Assembly: GCF_902459465.1 (NCBI RefSeq)
Contig: NC_047072.1
Location: 17,217,776-17,281,775, forward strand
Length of the DNA stretch: 64,000 nt
Source: Asterias rubens
Lineage: Eukaryota; Echinodermata; Asteroidea; Forcipulatida; Asteriidae
Direction: 5' to 3'
Shown here: positions 11,480 through 21,576 of the stretch, one piece after another
Layout: every line of letters begins with the position of its first letter
Position numbering within the stretch: the stretch's first letter is position 1
Notes under the pieces: generated by a model
Database searches by the model: none
Told to the model about the DNA's origin: nothing
What the model saw: only the letters and a program-made list of their open reading frames with translations
Position numbers and translations under genes: made by a program

Positions 11480-14076
11480 GTGTGTTTTAGCCTTAGTAAT
11501 AATAATAATAATGAAAACTTATAAAGCGCACAAATCCACAGAAGTGCTCATGGTGCTAAAATACAAACAATAGCATTAATTAATATACAACAACAACAAC
11601 ACAAATTAAAATGTAAACCTAAGTTGAGAGAAATCTAGAACACGTGGTATAGAATACAATAATACAAGTGCAATATTTAAGAAAAACCATCCTAAAAGGT
11701 AACAAAAATAACAATAATTAAACCATTGAATCAAATGCCTGTTTGAAGAGATGTGTTTTCAGTTGTTTTTTAAATTGGGTCAAAGAAACGGATGATTTTA
11801 CTAGTGCAGGCAGTTTGTTCCATAGACGAGGGGCAGCATGTGAAAAAGATCGGTCTCCCCATGAATGTTTGGAAATGGGCTCAATAAGGAGGCTAGAATT
11901 ATAAGACCGGAGTTTTCGAGGAGGATTGTATGAGCTGAGAAGATCATCAATATATGCAGGGGCATTACTGGTGAGCGATTTATACACGAAAAGCAAAAGT
12001 TTATACTTAATCCTACTGCTTACTGGTAACCAGTGTAATTCTTTTAAAATCGGCGTTATATGGCAGGACTTTTTAGCTAAGGTAATAACACGAGCAGTAT
12101 AGTTTTGAATACGTTGAAGACGTTCAATTTGAGTACAAGGAAGGCCATATAGAAGTGAATTGCACATATCCAGTCTAGAAACTACAACAGAGTGGACTAT
12201 CTGCACAGTTGCATTTTGTGTCAAATATTTCCTGACTTTGCCTATATTACGGATATGAAATGTTGTAGAGCGTGAAATACTAGAAATAATGTGAACTAAG
12301 TGTCATGGAAGAGTCGAATAATATAACACACCAAGATTGCGAGCTTTTGCAACAGCGGTGACTTCGGAGTCACCAATATTAATGTGGGAAATAGTAATTT
12401 TAGAAAGTTGTTGCCGTGAACCGAGTATAAGAAATTCTGTCTTGTGATCATTTAGCTTAAGGAAGTTGTCCTGCATCCAAACACGAATTTCAGAAACACA
12501 TGTTTCAATACGATTAATGCTCTCATCAGCAGAAATTTGTGATGGTTTAAAAGAGAAATATAACTGAGTGTCATCAGCATATACATGATAATTTAGATTG
12601 TGTTTCATGATGATGCTATGAACTGGGTAGGTGTAAACTGTAAACCACAGCGGTCCAAGAACTGACCCCTGAGGGACCGAAAAATCATGAACAACTCGAT
12701 CCGATGTGGAATTGCCAATGCGAACATGTTGTGGTCTGTTTTGCAAATAGGATTGGCATTACCTTGTAAACCAATAATATCACGAAGTCTCTTGAGCAAA
12801 ATAGTGTGATCCACAGTGTCAAAAGCCGCACTCAAATCAAGCAGAATCAGGGCAGTCACATAGCCGTTATCCATAGCACATAGAATGTCATTTTGCACTC
12901 GCAAGAGTGCCGATTCAGTGCTATGCTTGCACCTGTATGCTGACTGAAATTTATTAGCAAGGCCAGAGTCAGAGATAACAGTATTCAATCCGGATGCAAC
13001 AATGCGCTCGATGGTCTTGCCAATAAACTTCAAATTAGACACCGGTCGGTAGTTAGACAAAGTCTCAACATCTAAACCTGGCTTCTTGATAAGGGGACGA
13101 ATGTAAGCTGTCTTAAGACTGTCTGGGAAACTACCCTGCTCAAAAGACTTGTTCACAATAGTAGTAATAAGAGGTGCTGCAACATCAATACACTTTTTTA
13201 AAAAGATCAGTAGGTATGGGGTCCAGTTCACATGATTTAGAAGGAGAACTTCTTATCAACTTCTTGGCCTCAAACACAGTAGCGGATGCAAACTGGGAAA
13301 TATTTGATACCTGAGCACACACAGGTAAATGGTTAGTTTGCGACATAGTAGAGCTAGTTGATACAGGGAAAATACTACGAATATTAAGAATTTTGTTTAC
13401 TGAAATAGCGAGAAAAACTATCAGCCCAAACCGCATCTGATACACTACTGGGCAAGACAGGCGTTTTCTTGGCTTGATGTAGTAACCCATTTACGACTTT
13501 AAATAACTTTTTCTGATCGCCTGAACAGTCCGTAATTTGAGAGGAGTAATAATTATTCAATTTTAGCGACATTAATTAATTCATTAACATTTTTCCTTTG
13601 ATTACAATATAACTGTCTATCAATCTCTAGCCTTGTGTGCCTCCATTTTCTCTCATGAACCCTGCGCAGTTTTCTAGCAGTCTGTATAGCAACATTAAAC
13701 CAAGGACTATGAGTTCTTACACGAACTGATCTAGTCCGAGCTGGCGCGCATGCTTATTCAAAAGACCACTAAGGATATCCTCATAATTCTGCACACAAGA
13801 GTCAAGATTGGTAGAAGTCATATCAAAGTCATAGAGTAACTCAACCAGATCATTGCGGAAAACATCAACATCAATAGATTTAAGGTTACGTGTTGCACAC
13901 TTTTTAACGTACATTTCTACGAACTGTGACGAAACTCCGGATCTAACCTTGGTAATGACGGGGGGGGGGGGGGGGGTATTCTTGTCACCCGGACCTTGGA
14001 CGAGTGTCCTTTGAACAAAAATCAAGCCAATACTCAGCTTTGTCCTAAACCTGAGTATTGGCTTGATTTGTTTCAA
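11480..14076 (-). mobile_element. Degenerate CR1/L2-type LINE (reverse transcriptase part)
   Basis: Minus-strand remains of a non-LTR retrotransposon. Pieces in different frames run 14,076-13,717, 13,572-13,185, 13,231-12,605, 12,746-12,303 and 12,224-11,718. In order they show the finger motif NYRPVSNLKFIGK, the first catalytic aspartate in LLDLSAAFDTVDH, the catalytic YADD in YHVYADDTQLYF (near 12,580) and the typical C-terminal block ending WNKLPALVKSSVSL...LKTHLFKQAF. The tail (GCGCTTTATAAG then CATTATTATTATT on the minus strand, 11,497-11,530) is the microsatellite end typical of L2/CR1 elements. Several frameshifts and stops break the ORF, and the endonuclease domain is not seen, so the copy is 5'-truncated and dead. 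Confidence 0.88.
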
Positions 14077-15658
14077 TGAGGGAGAGGGTGATTCGACAAC
14101 TCATGAAGTGAATACAAATTTGAACAATAATCATAAGAAAAGGAACACTCTAAAATATATCAGTCAAAACATGGAGAAAGAAATATTTCTTCTTCCTCCA
14201 TAGTCACTAAACAACACTAATTTTTAGTCATACGATCGAGACATGATTTTGACTAAATATTTTCAACCGATTTTCTTTAAAATCCCTGCAAAGAATTTTG
14301 TTGTTTATGCATGTCGCCAGTCACACAATTGCTGAAACTATTTTGATATTTTTATCCACTTTCTTGTCCCCCCCCCCCCCCCCACTGTGATTTTTATTTT
14401 AACCGTGAATAACATTTATTTTGTTGTGATACTCTGCCACGCCACAACCACTGATGGTGGTTTCTAAGCAATGTTTTTCGTCCCCATGGTTATAGAATAG
14501 TACAGCCTTATGTTATTGTCAGCATGGAGGAAGAAATAGTTTTTCCTCCATGTTGTCACCCACTATAGGCTTGGTTCCAAGTCTGTGATTTTGACTTTCA
14601 GTCTACCCTATTGCCATTTTTTCTTGGCTGATGCAGAGAAACCGCAATCTCAGCCTTGAAATCAATTATATCACCACAATCGAACAAAAGGACGCCGTTA
14701 TCTTTCACAATGATTTCCGCTCTGTCGATTTCTGTGATGTCGCAAGACTAAGGGCAATTCCCTGCCACATAATACAATTGCCTGCACAAAAAATGATGAC
14801 ATCACTATTGCAATTCAGCTGGCGTTCTCTCAACTGACTTTTCTATAAATAGCGTCATGAACGTCTACGTCATGTCAAAGCATAGAGTAAGGACAGAACT
14901 CTATGGCCAAAGATAGTCGGCTTTTTTTTTTTAGGGTGAGTTACCTACTACCTTAACTTTAATGTGCATTTTTTGTGTAGTGTTTCACTGCAACTATTTA
15001 AATAAGAAGCCACGGTTATTATTTATGATATTTGTTTATATCTTTTGAAGTAAGAATTATGTGTAGTTTGTAAAAACACAACAAAAGAGCGGATTCTTTA
15101 AGTGAAGGGTTTAAAAAGTATACCCTATAAAAAGTGGAAGACCCCACTAAAATTGCGGGGTGATGAAAAGGGGAATCCCAAACGGAAAACTAAAATTCGG
15201 GACCTTTTGGGTTTTTTTGTTAGCTGGAATAAACCGTTTGTGGGAATGTTTACTCTGGAAATTGTGTATTAGGAACCGACATTTGGAATACCAAATCATA
15301 ATGTACATGTCAGGATATGTAAGGTAAGTTTGGGGAGGGTTGTGTGGGGCATGTTGGAACATGATTTCGTTGTAAAGCGAGTGACGCACGAACACCATCA
15401 TAATCATCATGGCCGCCATATCTTGGCCACACTAGTGGGGCTAGCGTTAATTGATGGCGACGTTCATAAATTGCCAACAAACTGTGCTCGTCTTCTGTAA
15501 TATTATGTATTGCTCGACTCTGTTTTGTTCCGTGTGCGTTGGGTGTGTCGATTGTTGGTCATATTATGTCCCATACATGGAGGTAGTGTTGGTTTCCTTA
15601 AAATTTTATTCTACCTTCAATATTGAATTCCATACACGATACATGCAGTGTATGTACG
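14077..15658. other. Gene-free stretch with hairpins
   Basis: No supportable gene. It includes a C tract (about 14,368-14,383) and a short inverted repeat, ATGGAGGAAGAAATA against TTTTTCCTCCAT, at 14,524-14,552. A related hairpin lies at 14,171-14,201 and another at 17,163-17,193. Confidence 0.45.
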
Positions 15659-15660
15659 TA

Positions 15661-16794
15661 AACTGCGCCAATAAAGTATCTAAACACTTACAAATGGTCA
15701 GATATCTCGGAACCTGAAACAGAATGCCAAAAAATAATTATTAATTTTGAGTCACCGTTAAGTTCTGCACATTTTGACACATCTTGTGTTGCGCTACGAT
15801 GTTGTTTGGTGGATTTACGGGCACTTGAGTGGCTTAAGGTCGAATTTCAAAAGTTGCAAAAGCCCCTATTCAAGCTAAATAGTTGTATTGTGACGAGTAA
15901 GATCGGCGTTTCTTTTGCTCGCCTTTTATAAATGATGTTTTTTTGGTCGCGTTTTGTATAAATCGGTTGCGATGAACATACTCACCAATAATTGTCAGTA
16001 ACCAAACAAAGGGGTCAAAGATGGGAGGCATACAACAATATGGTAAGACAGGGAAATGTGTTTCAAGATAACAGGTAAGATGGCTCAAACGACCAAACAG
16101 GAAAAAGGACGGATCGTTGGTTTGATAGAAGCCGGTACGTCGATGCGAGCTGCAGCTCATCAGGTAAAAACGTCACCAGCGACGGTCATTAAATGGTGGA
16201 ATCGCTACCAAGCTCAGGGAAATGTGGACGACCTGCCAAGGAGTGGCCGTCCGAGGGTGACTTCTGCAGCAGAAGAAGAAAGTGAACAAGTCCATAAAGC
16301 CTGACACCACTCTCGAGGGGTTTGCGACGCATCCTGATCAGGAAATGGCAGGGGATTGACCAGGGACAGATCAGAGGTCTCATTGAGAGTATGAGAAGAC
16401 GACTCCTTGTCGTTCAGGACAATGATGGAGGACACACCAAGAATGGAGGACAGGATAACAGCAGTTTTAGAGTTAAAGATACGGCAATTAATTTCATGGT
16501 CATGTAAACGAAACGAGTTTGTGTCTTTTGTCTTGATTTTGTCTGAGTGTGATGCTTATGTGAGTTCCCTTTTGGAATTGGGGTGAATAGGGGCTTTTGC
16601 AACTTTTGAAATTCGACCTTAAGCCACTCAAGTGCCATAAATCCACCAAACAACATCGTAGCGCAACACAAGATGTTTCAAAACGTGCAGAAATTAACGG
16701 TGAATAGAAACGAACAATTAAATTTTGGTATACTATTTCAGGTTCCGATAAATCTGACCATTTGTAAGTGTTTAGATACTTTATTGGCGCAGTT
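15661..16794 (+). mobile_element. Tc1/mariner-like element, internally deleted
   Basis: A 1134-bp element flanked by TA on both sides (15,659-15,660 and 16,795-16,796), the usual Tc1/mariner target duplication. The terminal inverted repeats are about 210 bp, starting AACTGCGCCAATAAAGTATC on the left with the complement on the right; they agree almost base for base over the inner 90 bp (TTGCGCTACGATGTTGTTTG...). Between them sit only the N-terminal helix-turn-helix of a transposase and a short piece of its C-terminus. The DDE catalytic core is missing, so the copy could move only with help in trans. Confidence 0.85.
16080..16304 (+). pseudogene. Tc1-like transposase N-terminal remnant
   Basis: Seventy-four codons from ATG 16,080. 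The start MAQTTKQEKGRIVGLIEAG and the segment MRAAAHQVKTSPATVIKWW form the paired-like helix-turn-helix that Tc1 transposases use to bind their terminal repeats. RSGRPRVTSAAEE is the GRPR-type AT-hook linker to the second HTH. The frame then stops. In another frame, 16,340-16,440 encodes RGLIESMRRRLLVVQDNDGG, which resembles the extreme C-terminus of Tc1 transposases. The middle, including all catalytic acids, has been deleted. Confidence 0.75.
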
Positions 16795-16796
16795 TA

Positions 16797-17675
16797 GTTG
16801 TAAAACCCCCGGTGCCCTACTCCCTTCAAAGTCGCAAAATATTTCTACATCCGTGTCCGACCAGAGTTGATCTGACTTTGCCTTTGCTTTTTGTATTCTT
16901 TATTATTATTTATAAATATAATATTAGTAAATAGTATAAATATTATTATTAATTGAAATTGGAGTCATGCAGCATCTTTTCTTGATTTGGAAAGTCGAAT
17001 CTGTGGTGATTTGATTTTTTTTTTAGAGGAGATAAACAGCAAAAAAGTCGCACCAGAATAATAATGTGCTAGCTGTGTGTAAGTAAGTATTTGAAAGCAC
17101 ACAACTTATGTGGGAAAAGTGTTTTTTTTCCCTTCTATAGAATTATTCTCTCGAGTCTAATCATGGAGGATGGAGGTAGTCTACCTCCATGGTCCAATTT
17201 AGTCCACTTTTTCACTGGGTTGTTATTATATTTTGGGATACACCAAGTGAGAATACTGGTCTTTGACAACTACCAAAGGTGTCTCTTCTTTGAACCACGC
17301 ATGATGACACCAACATTTTCTCACCTTTCAGATGCCACCTTAAAGTGGTTTTTGAAGACAATTAATCATGGCAATTTAATTCTTGATGTCTCTTTTCAAC
17401 AGATCTATAAACAGCAACAACAACAACAACAACAACAAGTAAACAACAGAAAATTAAAAATAATACAAGTAAAGAAAGAAAGAAAAGCAAGAAAAGCAAG
17501 AGGCTTAACAACTTTTCTCCTGATACACAAAGATGGCGCCAAAGGATAGAACGGATCAAGTTGAGCAGCGTTCGCCTCTTCGTCTCCCAAATAAAGTTTC
17601 TGACGCCAGCCCGATCATCACGAGTAATTTAAAACTACACATCAAGGAGGAGATCCAACAACACAGGTCTGTATT
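16797..17675. other. Gene-free stretch with a partial family A copy
   Basis: From about 17,085 to 17,290 family A phrases recur (GAAAGCACACAACTT, GGTTGTTATTATATTTTGGGATACACC, GTCTTTGACAACTACCAAAGGTGTC), interrupted by a small palindrome CATGGAGGATGGAGGTAG...CTACCTCCATGG. A (CAA)n microsatellite lies at about 17,413-17,437. The open frame across the region runs through these repeats and is not a gene. Confidence 0.55.
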
Positions 17676-17937
17676 TTAAAGGCACTGGACACTAATTGGT
17701 AATACTCAAAATAAGTATAGCGTAAAGCCTTACTTGGTGACAAGTAATGGGGAGAGGTCGATACTATAAAACATTGTGAGAAAAGGCTCCCTCTGAAGTG
17801 ACATAGTTTTTGAGAAAGAAGTAATTGTCCTCGAATTTGATTACGAGACTTCAGATTTAGAATTTTAGGTCTAAAAATAAATTATCTAAACGCACACAAC
17901 TTTGTGTGACAAGGGTGTTTTTTTCTTTCATTGTTAT
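17676..17937 (+). repeat. Left half of a family A element split by the retrotransposon
   Basis: Starts TTTAAAGGCACTGGACACTA and continues through the family A core to TTTCTTTCATTGTTAT. It is then cut by the LTR retrotransposon; the remainder resumes at 26,927. Confidence 0.85.
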
Positions 17938-18868
17938 TGTGACAAGTAGAATAATTCACATCCGGGAACTTTTCATTTATTCATACTCACCTTTTTAAAT
18001 ACACCGGTTAGCGCGCCCTCATCGGCCGCAAGACGTCAGAGGGCCACTCTTTCCTTTGACGTCGGAGACTTAACATCACATTATTTTCTCCGTCTTCAAT
18101 TCAGGTAATTAGCATTCTATTTTCCATCCATTCTCCCCTAGATTTCATATAAATTCCTCTTGTATAAATTATTCGGAGAGTTTAGCCTATTTTATGACAT
18201 GTTTCTTTTTGACAAGAGAACGGTTTTCTAGAGTTAATTTACTTAGTGTTTAGTCGGGAAAGGAAACTCCCGTTATAGATATATTTCTTTTGGATTTGAA
18301 TATCCTCAAGTCTCCTCTCTTAGATTTTGTTTCTAGTTCTGCATTACTAGAGATCTAAAGTAATGCTGTACTTGTTTTCTGATTTAATGATGTAAATATT
18401 GCTGATTTTGCGGAGTTATCCTCTAATTTTGGTACAATTCCAAGATGGCGGACGCCATTAAACTTTTGGCGGGAACTTTAATTATATTATTTAGTTTGCC
18501 GTTATTTATGCTTTTCTGTTTGCCATCCATTTCCAATCTTTGGCAAATCGTTTATTATAGATAGTCTTTATCCAAGTTCACGGATTATTTCATTTATTTG
18601 TTTATTCTAAAATACATAATTTCTAGGCTGGAAAACAGCAACACTCTCGCGTCTTTTAAGGATTTCCTAATTAATTGTAAATAGTATTTGTGACTGTAAG
18701 TTTTATTCTAAATGTTCTATTTAAAGTATGTTTATTTAATTAGACTCTTTCCTTTGACGTCGGAGACTTAACATCACATTATTTTCTCCGTCTTCAATTC
18801 AGATATAAATAAAAGTCTGGAACAGCGAAGATTGTGTCCCGCAGGATCATTTATTTAAGCCGGTCACA
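17938..18868 (+). repeat. 5' LTR
   Basis: 931 bp with the perfect terminal pair TGTGAC...GTCACA. Near the 3' side is TATAAATAAAAG (18,804-18,815), which could serve as a TATA box, and AATAAA within the same stretch could serve as the poly(A) signal. A 59-bp block (ACTCTTTCCTTTGACGTCGG...) occurs twice inside the LTR, at 18,046-18,104 and 18,744-18,802. Confidence 0.93.
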
Positions 18869-18870
18869 AA

Positions 18871-18888
18871 TGGTGGAGAATCCGGTCT
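18871..18888 (+). promoter_or_regulatory. Probable tRNA primer-binding site
   Basis: Two bases after the 5' LTR comes TGGTGGAGAATCCGGTCT. It starts with TGG, the complement of the CCA end of a tRNA, at the position where LTR elements carry the minus-strand primer site. The tRNA itself was not identified. Confidence 0.6.
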
Positions 18889-20139
18889 GCGGAAACTACA
18901 CTTACATCTTCGCTGCAAGAAATCCACTTCACTGATGAGCTGTATAGACTTCAACAAGAATCTACTGGTCCTACCCATGGTTTGACACCCTACCCATGGT
19001 TGGACATCTTTGGCCATGGTTGGACATATTCGCTACCCACCCCCACCGGACAACAGACGCTGAAGAAACCTTGATCGTCGTGTGCACCGTCGTTTGAGGC
19101 CCAGTCTTCACGTCCCTTATTTTGCGGGTAGCTTCCTCCATTGCCGAGATCCTGAACCCCCCTGATGAAACAGTAGCCCAGCCTTGAACAACTGCTTCCT
19201 GAAACTCGGTAGCATTTTCATCACAAGTCAAGAGACATTAACAATTGTTCACCGTCGGGTCTTCAACAACGGCCGAAATACCTCTCCATTTATTTTTGAA
19301 CGACAAGGAAATCGGGACACTAAGATAATCACCGTGACGTCTTTAAACGATCGGGAAAACCTCACCATAGACTTCTTCGAACAGTAAGGAAAACACTACA
19401 ATAGGCAATCACCGTCGGTCTTAACAATCCGTCGGAATGCCTCCCCATGGACTTCTCTCTGAACAATGAGGAAACCTGAACAATCCTACTCAACTGTTTA
19501 AAGTTGAAAGGAAAGACTCATGTGCTTGAACGGGTAAATCACTGTATTAACAAACAAAACAGGTGTATTTTAAATTCCAGAGTATTTATAGATTCTTTGA
19601 AGTTGTATTATTGTGTAATCCCCATTGAGTTTAGCTACTGAAGAATTTGTGCTTTTGTCAGATCACTTGTTTGCAAAACACTTTCATTGTATAGATTTGC
19701 TTTAAGTTCACTCACCTTTGTATTTCTATTGAGTTTGCGTTCCATTGACAGCTTGCAGCTCCATTATAGTTTTGTTTTTCTAGAACTACGAGAATTTTGG
19801 TTGCGAGTCCAAAAAAGTACAAATTTCGGTGTGAAGCATCAAAGTTTGTCTTGAGCGCCAGAAAGTCAATTGCTGCGTACGATTTTATGCTAGCCCTGGC
19901 TTGTGCTGCATAAAATTGGGTGAAGATATATATACGTTTTGTTTTGCATTTTTTTAATCACCTGCCTTTTTGAATTTGCATATCGTGTTCAATCCAGATG
20001 TGTTTTGATTTGCGATGCTAATGGTTGATTTTTGACGCATTTTCAGAAATTGAATAGCAGTGTGAATTTCTATTGTTGTTTGTAATAACAAGTTTCTAGT
20101 AGATTTGTATACAAATTTCAGGTCAACTTTGTTCTAGTC
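18889..20139 (+). other. Untranslated leader of the retrotransposon
   Basis: About 1.25 kb without a long frame. It contains three close copies of CCATGGTTGGACA-like sequence (18,974-19,026) and three loose repeats of about 70 bp at 19,240-19,480 (each with CACCGT...TC(T)T...GGAAA.CCTC). This is probably the packaging and leader region; no function can be assigned from sequence alone. Confidence 0.5.
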
Positions 20140-21576
20140 ATGGCAAACGCTAGCGACACTCCTGCTGAAGAGTACCAGTTTAGGAGCGACCATCCTCCTA
20201 CATTAACTCCACAACGCCCAATACAGTCTTCCCTCCCTCCACAAAGAACACGTCGACATCCAACCTCGCTCCCAGAAGAGTTTTTGAGTGATCTGGTTGA
20301 ACTCCGGAAACGTGTCAGCCAGAATTTTACCGACACATTTCGGCAACAACCACAACTGCAACCACATCAAAACGCTGTCAGAAGTACTCCCCAACGACAC
20401 TCTTCTTCATTCATGGAACTACCAAGCACGCCAAAACCACCACTAGTGCAAACACACTACCCATCACATGTCAATGATTCTCCTTCAAACCCTGTCAACA
20501 GCAGTGGAGCAATGCCAAGACGATATTCTTCTTCCTTCACAAACTTGCCAAGAACGAGACACAATCCTCCTAGCCCTTCTTCTCACCAACCCAGACGTCT
20601 CTCTTCATCTACTTCAAACCAACAATCTCAACATCTCCAGTTGATGCCTTCCCATCAGGTGAAAAACATTCCTACCTTCACTGGAAGTGAAAAGAATACA
20701 TCAGTTGACGATTGGGTGCGAGATGCGAAGTACTTGCTGGACACAACAGCTATTCCAAAAGAGCTTCAGTTCTCAACAGTTGTGCGGTACCTGGGAGGCG
20801 CAGCCAGAAAACTCATCCTGAACCTACCCAAAGAGCTCCAGAATCCGACAGATGCGTTTGCTGAGCTCAAAGCTCAGTTTGGCGACCTATTGTCCGGAGG
20901 AGACCCTTTAGCAGAGTTCTACGAGAGAGTCCGCCGCCCAAACGAGTCAGCAAGCATCTATGCTGTTGAACTGGAAACAACCCTACGACTCACAGAGGAG
21001 CGCATGTACAGACAAATTTCCCCGCCAGACCGAAACCGAATGCTAACACAGCAGTTCATGAGAGGAGTGAAAGACGACAAAATACGACAGAGACTCGCCC
21101 CAATGAAACCTCGGGACATGGCATTTCGTGAGATGCAAGCAGAACTCCGACTCATAGAACGGGAACACAGACTGGACTCTGCTCTAACTAACAGACCATC
21201 AAGAACCCAAGCACAACCACAAACATCGACATCACCCATCCAATCAGCCTCTCCTTCAGAACAGAAGCCTCTCCTTCGTGAACAGATAGCTCGACCACAT
21301 TCTGCTATCAGCCAGAAACCAGAGTATAACCCAGACCTGATGCAAGATGTCATACTTCAAATGCAGCATCTGACCCGACAAGTGGACAACTTCACACGAC
21401 AACGTAGGGCTGTTCAACCCACAGTACAGCCAAACCTTCAGAACCAGAACAACAGAGTGTTTGTGTGCTACAAGTGCGGTAATGAAGGCCACATCGCAAG
21501 AGGATGTCGTAGCCCCCCTTTAAACGACCAGGGCCAGCGGTCACAGGGCACACCGCCAGAGCCCCGCAACCACTAA
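20140..21576 (+). CDS. gag: Gag polyprotein of the Ty3/gypsy element
   Basis: 478 codons from ATG 20,140. The N-terminal 170 residues are rich in Pro, Ser and Gln and look disordered. From about residue 175 (VKNIPTFTGSEKNTSVDDWV) the chain has the helical composition of retrotransposon capsid domains. Near the end is one zinc knuckle of the CX2CX4HX4C type, CYKCGNEGHIARGC, which binds element RNA. The product forms the virus-like particle. The frame ends at TAA 21,574-21,576, about 50 bases after the slippery heptamer at 21,519 that gives access to pol. Confidence 0.93.
   Translation: MANASDTPAEEYQFRSDHPPTLTPQRPIQSSLPPQRTRRHPTSLPEEFLSDLVELRKRVSQNFTDTFRQQPQLQPHQNAVRSTPQRHSSSFMELPSTPKPPLVQTHYPSHVNDSPSNPVNSSGAMPRRYSSSFTNLPRTRHNPPSPSSHQPRRLSSSTSNQQSQHLQLMPSHQVKNIPTFTGSEKNTSVDDWVRDAKYLLDTTAIPKELQFSTVVRYLGGAARKLILNLPKELQNPTDAFAELKAQFGDLLSGGDPLAEFYERVRRPNESASIYAVELETTLRLTEERMYRQISPPDRNRMLTQQFMRGVKDDKIRQRLAPMKPRDMAFREMQAELRLIEREHRLDSALTNRPSRTQAQPQTSTSPIQSASPSEQKPLLREQIARPHSAISQKPEYNPDLMQDVILQMQHLTRQVDNFTRQRRAVQPTVQPNLQNQNNRVFVCYKCGNEGHIARGCRSPPLNDQGQRSQGTPPEPRNH

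Noticed and set aside
13961-13976. G or C tracts at 10.25, 13.96, 14.37, 42.67 and 63.08 kb as quadruplex sites
   Set aside because: They are plain homopolymer runs inside repeats, prone to sequencing error, with no positional link to genes.
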